Source: JAJNBA01 sp963842295 (lineage in GTDB: Bacteria > Actinomycetota > UBA4738 > HRBIN12). Taken from it: 64,000 nucleotides of DNA. The stretch covers positions 257,125 to 321,124 of the forward strand of contig CAWJFY010000005.1 of the NCBI GenBank assembly GCA_963842295.1. Direction: 5' to 3'. Shown here piece by piece: positions 43,686 through 52,037 of the stretch; the stretch's first letter is position 1, and every line of letters starts with the position of its first letter. The notes beneath the pieces were generated by a model that worked only from the letters and a program-made list of their open reading frames with translations, searched no databases and was not told the DNA's origin. A program made the position numbers and the translations under genes.

Positions 43686-44900
43686 GTGGCCGACACGTCC
43701 CCGCTCGATTCACCCACGATCGGAACCGCTCCCAATGACCTGATCCAGCCCTGTGCCCAACGGGACCCCAGACCAGCCCGCCCACCCGATCCCGAGGTGC
43801 TGCCCGCATTCTCGATGGCGTTCTCCGGCGGCGGTTTCCGGGCCACGCTCGCAGCCCTCGGACTCGTGAGGTTCATGGCCGATGCAGGTCTCCTCGATCG
43901 CGTGCGATGGGTTTCCTCCGTCTCCGGAGGATCGGTCGCGCATGGTCTCTTCGCCCGGGACTACCGCGAACTCGAGGCCACCGGCTTCTCGCGGCAGTCG
44001 GTCGACACCCTCGTCATCTCCCCGCTCGTCGACGCGATCTCCTCCCGCTCGCTCACATCGGAGCTGCTCCGGAACCTCTGGCGTGCGGTGGGAAGCCCTA
44101 CCCGCACCGATCTGCTCGCGGAGGCGTTCGATCGATGGTTCTATCGCGGGCTCCTCCTCGAACAGCTGCCTACGGGGTGCCGGTTCATCTTCAACGCCTC
44201 CAGCGTCACGACCGGCGTGCGGTTCGGGTTCGAGCGGGACGTCATGGGCGACTGGGTGATAGGCCGAGCTGCAACCGCCGGCTCGGGCATCCGGGTGTCT
44301 CAGGCTGTGGCGGCCTCGGCCGCCGTCCCCGGCGCCTTCGCGCCGCTGGAGGTGAAGAACGTGTCCTTCCCGTGCTCGGGAGGGATCGCGCCCAAGCTCC
44401 TGGACGGCGGTGCGTACGACAACATGGGGCTGGAGCCGCTCGACGATCTTTCGGACGTGTGCCTGGTCGCGGTGAACGCCGGTGGCTTGTTCGCGACCGG
44501 GGCGTATGGGGGACTGCCCGTCATCCGCGATCTGAAGCGAGCGCAGGGCTTGCTGTATCGGCAGACGACAGCTCTGCGCATGCGGTCGATGGTCGAGCGA
44601 TTCAAGGCCCTCGAGGACGCTCGCGCCAAAGGGGAGGAGCCGCCCTCCTGGGGACGCCTCGGCGTGGTGTTCGGCCTCGCGGCGACCGTGGATGCGAGCG
44701 AAGAGTGGCGCGAAGGCCGCCCGGACCACGACGAGTGGCGTGTCGAGACGGCGAGGCTCCCCACCGTGTTCTCGAGCTTCACTGCGGAGGTTTGCCGGAA
44801 GGTGATCTACCGAACCTGGTGGCTCACGGGCGCGGTGCTCTCCCGCTACCACCGGGAGCTCCTGCCCGCAGAGCTTCCGATGTGGAGCGAGCTTTCCTGA
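43686..44900 (+). CDS. Patatin-like phospholipase
   Basis: 404 residues. The oxyanion loop is AFSGGGFRATLAALG (near residue 47), the nucleophile elbow is SSVSGGSVAHGL (Ser near residue 80) and the catalytic Asp is in LLDGGAYDNMGLEPL (near 239). The GGGxRA/GVSGGS style is that of cPLA2-like bacterial patatins, often effectors in defence systems where they degrade membranes (compare CBASS CapV). The protein has no signal peptide. It precedes EACC1 by 33 bases and is probably the second effector of the caspase module. Confidence 0.88.
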   Translation: MADTSPLDSPTIGTAPNDLIQPCAQRDPRPARPPDPEVLPAFSMAFSGGGFRATLAALGLVRFMADAGLLDRVRWVSSVSGGSVAHGLFARDYRELEATGFSRQSVDTLVISPLVDAISSRSLTSELLRNLWRAVGSPTRTDLLAEAFDRWFYRGLLLEQLPTGCRFIFNASSVTTGVRFGFERDVMGDWVIGRAATAGSGIRVSQAVAASAAVPGAFAPLEVKNVSFPCSGGIAPKLLDGGAYDNMGLEPLDDLSDVCLVAVNAGGLFATGAYGGLPVIRDLKRAQGLLYRQTTALRMRSMVERFKALEDARAKGEEPPSWGRLGVVFGLAATVDASEEWREGRPDHDEWRVETARLPTVFSSFTAEVCRKVIYRTWWLTGAVLSRYHRELLPAELPMWSELS

Positions 44901-44933
44901 TCAGACCCGTTCGATGGAAGAAGGAGGCAGACG

Positions 44934-45306
44934 ATGGCCATGGAGATCGAGATCACGCCGGGATCGGAGACCTTCGAGTCGGAGGACGATCGATGGCTCG
45001 AGCAGGTCGCCGGCCTCTACGACGAGCTCCGCGAAGAAGGGGTCCCGGTCCGGGAGGAGAGCCGCCCGGTGCCAGGGGCGAAGGGCGACATCGTGACCGT
45101 CATCGCCGCTCTCGGGTCGGCGGGCGCCTTCACGGCCGCGATCACCGTCTTCCAAGCGTGGCTGAGTCGTGAACGGACCCGGCACATCCGGATCCGCATG
45201 AAGGTCGGTGAGGAGGTGACAGAGGTCGACTTCACGGGTGATACCGATAGCGCGACCATGGAGCGACTCGCGACGGAGCTCATCCAGCATTCCCCCGGAG
45301 GCGTGA
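44934..45306 (+). CDS. EACC1 (effector-associated constant component) protein
   Basis: About 123 residues; ATG after GAAGGAGG. The pattern WLEQVAGLYDELREEGVPV, then PGAKGDIVTVIAALGSAGAFTAAITVFQAWLSRERTRHIRIRMKVGEEVTEVDF fits the EACC1 family, a short alpha/beta protein found next to caspase or trypsin effectors in actinobacterial conflict systems. As sequenced the frame runs on to 45539 across the caspase start. One surplus base in the CCCCC run at 45292-45296 would give QHPPEA and the TGA at 45304-45306, only 3 bases before the caspase GTG. I annotate that shorter form. Confidence 0.75.
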
Positions 45307-45309
45307 CCC

Positions 45310-47616
45310 GTGGGCAGTCATCGCGCCCTGTTGGTCGCGAACTCGAAGTTCTACGAGGATCCCGCGCATCTTCCGGAGCTCAACGCCCCGATCTACGACA
45401 TGGCGCGCCTCAAGGAGGCGCTGACCCATCCGACGATCAGCGTCTTCGACCCGGGGCAAGTCAAGCTCCTCCCGAACGCTCGGTGCGCCGACGCGCTCCT
45501 GGCGATCGAGAGCTTCCTCCTCGATTGCAAGCACGATGACACGCTGCTCCTCTATTACAGCGGCCACGGGAAGCTCGACATCAACAACAACTTCTTCCTC
45601 TGCGCCGCGGACACGAGGCTGGATCGACTGCTCTCGACCGCGATCCGGGACGAGCAGGTCAACGCGATGATGAGGTCGTCGCCGGCGCGAAGCTTCGTCT
45701 TGATCCTCGATTGCTGCAGCTCTGGAGGGTGGAAGAGTGCCACGGACCTGTTGCCTGACCCTCTCACCGGATCGGGTCGCTTCCTGATCACAAGTTCGCG
45801 CGCGGGCCAGAACTCCGTCGACGCCGCGGTGGTCACGGAATCCAGCCCCTTCACGAAGTACCTGGTGGAAGCCATCACGGATGCCGATGTCGACGTCGAC
45901 GTCGACGGGTTCGTCGACATCGACGAGATCTACAGATACGTCGAGCGGAACCTGAGGGACAGCGGCCAACAGGCGCAGCGTGACTTCGACAAGTCGGTGG
46001 GGAGCGTCGCGTTGGCCCGACGACCGGCGAAGAAGACGAAGGTTGTACCCGAACCCACCCTGCCGATCGGGCCGCTGGAGCCGCCGAGCCTATCGGTGGT
46101 GCCGGAACGGATCGAGGTCACCGGCGTCCGCCCCGACGACCTCCCGGTGGTCGAACGGATCTACGTCTTCAACCGAGGCGGTGGCGTCCTCGATTGGGAG
46201 GCAGACTCCGACGACCCATGGATCAGCCTGGAGCCGTTGGACGACTTCGTCAGGGTGTCGCTCGCACCGACCGCAGCGGGATCGAGCCGTGGGGCGGTCT
46301 ACGTGCGCGAGCGCGACGGCGCCGTGGAGCGAGTTCCGGTCCAGATCCTGCTCGAGAAAGGCCGGACACCGTGGTGGACGCGGCTGTGGTCGTCACTCGT
46401 CGGGTCCGGGTGGACCCGAGCCAAAAAGATGGTCGTGGCAGCTGTGGCTTTCGTGGTGGTTGTCGCGCTCGTGCTCGCGGCGATCGACGACCCCACGCCT
46501 CCGGTCCCAGGCGGAGACGGAAAGCCGCCGACGGAGATGGTCCTCGGATGGGAAACGGCCACCCTCGACCAGAGTGGTCCGGCGCCCGCGGTCATCGACG
46601 GGATCACGGCGAACGAGGGACAGCTCGTCGCGGTGGGCTCACGGGGGTCGAAGGCGGCGACGTGGGTGCTCAGCGGCGATGAGTGGAAGGCCGTGGAGAG
46701 CTCCGCGCCCGGGGAGGGGGTGATCACCGGGATCACCGCGTTCGCGGGAAGATTCATCGCCGTCGGCGCGAGCACGACACCTGATGGCAGGGATGCAGCT
46801 GCCTGGTGGGTCTCCCTCGAAGGCGAGCTGACTCCCATCGACGGCTTCGATCGGCCCGGCGACCAGATCATCAACAAGGTGCACTCGTCGGGTGATGTCG
46901 GCCTGGTCGCCGTCGGGAAGGACGAGGACGACGGTGCCATCTGGTACTCGGGGAACGGCGACGACTGGACCCTCGATCCGGACGTTGAGGACGTGCTCGG
47001 AGGAGCGGGCGAGCAAGTGCTGTCGCGCGTCACGTCGTTCACGCCGAAAGGTAGTACCACGAGGATGCTGATCGCCGTCGGGTACGAGAAGAACGGGTCC
47101 GAAGAAGATGGTGCGGTTTGGATCGCGGAGGACCCGTCCACGTGGCAGCGCGTCTCGGACGACGCTTTCGAGGGTGCCGAGCTCCAGCGGATCATCGATG
47201 TGACCGCGAACCCACACGGTGGAGTCGTCGCGGCTGGCTACGCCGGGTCGGGTGAGGGTGACCTGGATGCTGCCCTCTGGTCCTCGGATGACGGCATGCA
47301 CTGGGAGCCACTGCCGTCCGACCTCTTGGGTGGTCCCGGCGACCAGTGGATCGATCGTTTGATCTCGCCGAAGCCCGAGACCGGGCTACCGATGTTCGTC
47401 GCTGCCGGCGCCGATGAGTCGAGCGAAACGCGGGATGCGGCCTTGTGGTACATCGATGACGACGAGTTCCAGAAGCAGACGAGCATCGGGATCTCCTTGG
47501 GAGGCGAGGGTGACCAGCAGATCCTCTCCCTCTTCGGTCGGCCGACAGGGATCCTCGCCGTCGGCTACGACAGCCGGTCGGAAGAACAGCTCGCTGCGAT
47601 CTGGTTCGGCGAGTAG
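45310..47616 (+). CDS. EACC1-associated caspase with Ig-like domain, TM helix and seven-repeat C-terminus
   Basis: 768 residues. The caspase p20-like domain (1-235) has LLLYYSGHGK (His near 86) and LILDCCSSGG (Cys near 136), with ALLVANSKFYEDPAHLPELNAPIYDM at the start. Residues about 255-350 form a BACON/Ig-like beta domain (VYVRERDGAVERVPVQILLE). One TM helix is near 372-392 (MVVAAVAFVVVVALVLAAI), so the protease should face the cytosol. The C-terminal 370 residues hold seven repeats of the form VAVGxx…AAxW (GLVAVGKDEDDGAIWY, MLIAVGYEKNGSEEDGAVWI), probably a propeller outside the membrane. Expected to be activated on sensing and to cleave cell proteins. Confidence 0.88.
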   Translation: MGSHRALLVANSKFYEDPAHLPELNAPIYDMARLKEALTHPTISVFDPGQVKLLPNARCADALLAIESFLLDCKHDDTLLLYYSGHGKLDINNNFFLCAADTRLDRLLSTAIRDEQVNAMMRSSPARSFVLILDCCSSGGWKSATDLLPDPLTGSGRFLITSSRAGQNSVDAAVVTESSPFTKYLVEAITDADVDVDVDGFVDIDEIYRYVERNLRDSGQQAQRDFDKSVGSVALARRPAKKTKVVPEPTLPIGPLEPPSLSVVPERIEVTGVRPDDLPVVERIYVFNRGGGVLDWEADSDDPWISLEPLDDFVRVSLAPTAAGSSRGAVYVRERDGAVERVPVQILLEKGRTPWWTRLWSSLVGSGWTRAKKMVVAAVAFVVVVALVLAAIDDPTPPVPGGDGKPPTEMVLGWETATLDQSGPAPAVIDGITANEGQLVAVGSRGSKAATWVLSGDEWKAVESSAPGEGVITGITAFAGRFIAVGASTTPDGRDAAAWWVSLEGELTPIDGFDRPGDQIINKVHSSGDVGLVAVGKDEDDGAIWYSGNGDDWTLDPDVEDVLGGAGEQVLSRVTSFTPKGSTTRMLIAVGYEKNGSEEDGAVWIAEDPSTWQRVSDDAFEGAELQRIIDVTANPHGGVVAAGYAGSGEGDLDAALWSSDDGMHWEPLPSDLLGGPGDQWIDRLISPKPETGLPMFVAAGADESSETRDAALWYIDDDEFQKQTSIGISLGGEGDQQILSLFGRPTGILAVGYDSRSEEQLAAIWFGE

Positions 47617-47733
47617 CCCTCTCAGACCGTGAAGGACCTCGTCGCGGGCAGCGGGCTCATGTTCGAGGACGCCGGCCTCCACGAGCTCAAGGGTGTACCC
47701 GACCGCTGGCGCCTCTACCGGGTGACCGGGTAG
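47617..47733 (+). pseudogene. 3' remnant of a hydrolase-cyclase gene
   Basis: In frame after the caspase stop, the sequence encodes SQTVKDLVAGSGLMFEDAG and then ELKGVPDRWRLYRVTG before a stop at 47731. This is nearly identical to the C-terminus of the cyclase encoded at 54624-55967 (SQTVKDLVAGSGLTFEDAG…ELKGVPDRWRLYRV) and less so to that at 35360-36718. No start codon or upstream part exists. It is a truncated copy whose 5' side was replaced by the accessory region. Confidence 0.85.
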
Positions 47734-47754
47734 TACGCCGTAGGTCGCTCGGGC

Positions 47755-47760
47755 CATAAT
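47755..47760 (+). promoter_or_regulatory. -10 hexamer CATAAT, leaderless promoter
   Basis: CATAAT is followed by five C residues and the ATG at 47766. No ribosome binding site is visible. Confidence 0.4.
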
Positions 47761-47765
47761 CCCCC

Positions 47766-50700
47766 ATGGTCGGCGAGGACCCGCAGGTCGCGGAGGGACG
47801 GGTGGGCACTGGCGACGCCCTGATCCGCACGTTCCTGATCGCCGATGTCCGCGGATACACGGTCTTCACGCAGGAACGCGGCGACGAGGCCGCTGCGGTG
47901 CTGGCCGGCAAGTTCGCCACGGTGGCTCGCGAGATCCTCGAGGCCCGGGGCGGAACCCACCTGGAGCTCCGCGGCGACGAGGTCCTCGCGGTCTTCGACT
48001 CCGCTCGACAGGCGATCCGGGCGGCGATCGAGCTGCAGCGGCGGTTCGTCGACGAGACCGTGGCGGACCCGACACTGCCGCTCGCGGTCGGGATCGGCCT
48101 AGACGCGGGGGAGGCCGTGGCCGTCGACGATGGCTACCGCGGCGGGGCTCTCAACCTGGCGGCGCGCCTGTGCAGCATCGCCGCGCCGGCCGAGATCCTC
48201 GCCAGCCCGGCGGTCACGCACCTCGCGAGGAAGGTCGAGGGCGTTGCCTACGTCGATCGCGGATCCGTCCAGCTCAAGGGGCTCGCGGACCCGGTCCACG
48301 TCATCCGCCTCCGGGCGGAAGCGAACGACGCGGCGGACGACATGGCGTTCCGCAGAGCGCTCGGATCGTCGGCCGCCCGTCTCACGCCGGCGGTCCCCGG
48401 GGCGATCGTCGTCAATCCGTACAAGGGCCTCCGTGCGTTCGAGGAAGGCGACGTGGCCGACTTCTTCGGACGCGAAGAGCTCGTCGAGGAGCTCATCAAG
48501 CGGGTGAAGCAGACCCGGTTCCTGGCGGTCGTCGGACCGAGCGGGAGCGGCAAGTCGTCCGTCGTGCGGGCCGGTCTGATCCCGGCGCTCCGGCGCGGCG
48601 CGATCGCCGGGTCCGAGGCGTGGCACATCGCGGACATGTTCCCGGGCGCTCACCCGTTGGATGGATTGGAGTCCGCGCTGCTTCGCGCCGCGCCGAACCC
48701 GCCGGCGAGCCTGATGGAGCAGCTCGAGCGCGACGAGCATGGGCTCCACCGCGCGGTCCTCCGGCTCCTCCCGTCGGACCAGAGCGAGCTCGTCCTCGTG
48801 ATCGACCAGTTCGAGGAGGTGTTCACGCTCGTCGAGGACGAGGCCGTCCGGACGCACTTCCTCGGGAGCCTCGAGGCCGCCGCGAACGACCCGAGGAGCC
48901 GCCTGCGCGTGGTCGTCACCCTGCGGGCCGACTTCTACGACCGGCCGTTGCTCTACCGAGGCTTCGCGGAGCTGTTCAAGTCCCGGGTCGAGGCGCTGGT
49001 CCCACTGTCGGCCGAGCAGCTCGAGCGGGCGATCTCGGGGCCGGCCAAGCGTGTCGACGTTTCGCTCGAGCCGGGCCTCGTCGCCGCGATGATGGCCGAC
49101 GTCGCCGAGGAACCGGGCGCCCTGCCGCTGATGGAGTACGCGCTCACGGAGCTCTTCGAGCGGCGCGACGGCCGCACGTTGTTCCTCGAGGCCTACCGGC
49201 AGATCGGCGGCGTGTCCGGGGCACTCGGTCGCCGGGCCGAGGAGCTCTACTCCGAGCTCGACGACGTCGGCAAGGAGGCCGCCCGCCAGCTGTTCCTCCG
49301 CCTCGTGGCGCTCGGGGAGGGGTCCGAGGACACCCGGCGTCGGGTGCCGCGATCGGAGGTCGACTCGCTCGACGTCGACCAAGAGGCGATGACCGCTGTC
49401 CTCGACGCGTTCGGCACCTCCCGGCAGCTCTCGTTCGACCGGGACGCGCGGACGGGTGCGCCCACGGTCGAGCTGGCGCACGAGGCGATGCTCACGGCGT
49501 GGCCCCGGCTTCACCGGTGGATCGACGCCGCTCGCGAAGACCTCCGCACCGAGCGGCGCCTCTCGACGGCCGCGAAGGAATGGATCGAGGCGGATCGCGA
49601 GCCATCGTTCCTGCTCGCCGGCTCGCGGCTCGCGCAGGCCGAGACCTGGGAGGCCGAGTCCGGCGTCGCGGCGACGCCTGAGGAGCGTGACTACATCGCG
49701 GCGTCGCGCGCGGAGCGGGATCGGCGACAGGCCGAGGAGGTGGCTCGCGAAGCGCACGAACGCGATCTCGAGCGCAGATCAGTCCGGCGGCTCCGAGCGA
49801 TCGTTGCGGTCCTCGCGGCGGCGGCCCTCGTCGCGGCAGGCCTCACGGTCTTCGCGATGGGCCAGCGTGGGAAGGCCCAGGCGCAGGAGCGGAACGCCAC
49901 CGCGCGCGAGCTCGCGGCTGCCTCGGTCGCGAACCTCGAGGTCGACCCCGAGCGAAGCATCCTCCTCGCCCTCGAGGCGATCGACGTCACCCGCTCCGCC
50001 GACGGCACGGTGCTGCCCGAGGCGGAGGAGGCGCTCCACCGAGCCGTGATCGCCTCTCGGCTCGTGCTGACCGAGCCGGACCTCGGCGGCACCGTCGACT
50101 GGAGCCCCGAGGGCGTCTTCGTGACCGAGGGCCCCGAGAACACCGGGACGATCGATCTCCGGGACGCCACGACCGGCGACTCCGTCAGATCGTGGACGGG
50201 GCACGAGAACAGCGACGTGAACGACGTCCGCTTCTCGCCCGATGGCTCGACCCTCGCAACGACCGGCGACGATGGCCTCCTGAAGATGTGGGATCCCGAG
50301 ACCGGGGAACTGATCGCGAGCGTGGCGGGGACGACGGGCGCCGTGGGGCAGTCGTTCGACGCGGACGGCAGACTCGTCGCCGCCGCGTGGCCGGAGGACG
50401 ACACGGTCCGAGTGGCCGAGGCCGCCACCGGCAAGATCGTGCGCACGTTCGAGGGATTGGACACGTTCGTGTTCGATACTGCCCTCAGTCCGGACGGGAG
50501 CCGGCTGGTGGTCGGGAGCGCCGATGTGGACATCGCGTCGGTGTTCGACGTCCGAACCGGCGAGGTCGTCGTCGAGCTCCCGAGGCACACGTACTCCGTC
50601 AACTCCGTCTCGTGGAGCCCGGACGGCCGATGGATCGCCACAGGCTCCGGCGACTCGTCGGTTCGCGTCTGGAACGCGGCGACCGGCAGGCTGGAGGAGC

Positions 50701-51996
50701 GGCTGCTCGGACACACCGGCGTCGTGGTCACCGTCGACTGGTCGCCCGATTCGCAACGCATCGTCTCCGGCGGGAGCGACGGAACGGCGCGCGTGTGGGA
50801 GCTCGAGGTGCACCGGACCCGGGGGACCGTCGAGGTCGAGGGCCGCCAGGTGTACCTCTTGTCGGCCCAGCAGACCCAGTCGGGGCTGTTCGCGGCGTTC
50901 TCGCCCGACGGGCAGGGCGTCATCACGGGCGACGTCGGGATCGCCGCGGTCAAGATCTGGGACCTGTCGCTCGAGGGCGACGCCGAGGTCTTCAACGCCC
51001 GGACGGACTACCTGGCGCCGGTCGATGTGGCGTACCTCCCGGACGGGCGGATCGTCGCGTCGTACGACCGTGGATCCGTCGCGATCTGGGACGCCCGTCG
51101 TGACGCGACCACGCCGGAGGCGACGCTCGGCCCCGGGACCGGCTCGGGAAATCCCGTGTATCTGATCGCGCCGAGCCCGGACGGCGAGCTGGTCGCGATG
51201 GTGCGCAACGAGGCGGCAGTCGTCTCGGTGTGGAACGTCGAGGCGGGAACAGCCGCCTTCGATTACGACGTTCGGCGCGATGTCATCACGTCGATCGATT
51301 GGAGCGCCGACGGTCGGTACCTCGCCGTCGGCGGGTACGACGGCACACTGCACGTGCTCGACGCGGACGACGATGGACGCGCCACGCGCGTCGGCTCCGA
51401 GCCGGATCCCCACGCCATCCAGGCGCTCGCCTTCGCGCCGGACGGTCGGACGATCGCCACCGCGAGCTTCAACCAACAGCAGCCGGACACGAACCACGTG
51501 TCGATCTGGGACTGGAGGGCCCAGAAGGTCGTTCGGGAGCTCGACGCCGTGGGCGCGTCGTCGCTCGCCTACGACGGATCCGGAGAGCGGCTCGCGATCG
51601 GGTTCTACGACGGGACCGTCGAGATCCGCCACGCCTCGACGGGCGACGGTCGATCGTTCGTTCCGTGCGGGATCGGTCACCGTCATGAATGTCGCCTTCA
51701 GCCCGGACGGCAGGATGCTCGCGACCGGCGGGGAGGATGCGACGATCCGCCTCTTCGACACCCACGCCGAGACCGGCGCGCAACAGCTGGTGCTCCGAGG
51801 ACACGAGTTCCTCGTCTCGGGCCTGGACTTCAGCCCCGACGGGAAGCGGCTGGCATCCGCGACCCCCGACGGTGTGGTGCGCGTGTGGGCGCTCGACCTC
51901 GACGAGCTGATCGCGATCGCGGAGGCCGAGCTGACTCGCGGCCTGACCGACGACGAGTGCCGTCAGTATCTGCACCTCGAGGAGGGATGTGCGTGA
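47766..51996 (+). CDS. Class III cyclase - nSTAND1 NTPase - WD40 protein (one frameshift)
   Basis: About 1409 residues. The cyclase domain (residues 20-190) has FLIADVRGYTVFTQERGDE, RGDEVLAVF and GALNLAARL, with metal Asp and Asn kept. nSTAND1 NTPase: NPYKGLRAFEEGDVADFFGREEL, Walker A VVGPSGSGKSSVVRAGLIPAL, VLVIDQFEEVFTL, ending with a basic coiled segment. TM helix near 680-700 (AIVAVLAAAALVAAGLTVFAM). About a dozen WD40-type repeats fill the rest (VNDVRFSPDGSTLATTGDDGLLKMWD). The frame shifts by one near 51655-51680 and the last two repeats continue to TGA at 51994. STAND-WD40 proteins act as signal-triggered switches; here output may be a cyclic nucleotide. Confidence 0.88.
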
Positions 51997-52037
51997 TGAA
52001 CGATCGCTCGCAGACGGGCTGAGGGAGCCTTGGCAGC

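Noticed and set aside
49779..51761. Minus-strand frame of 660 codons opposite the WD40 repeats
   Set aside because: Mirror of the repeat region; its apparent repetitiveness comes from the WD40 codons on the other strand.
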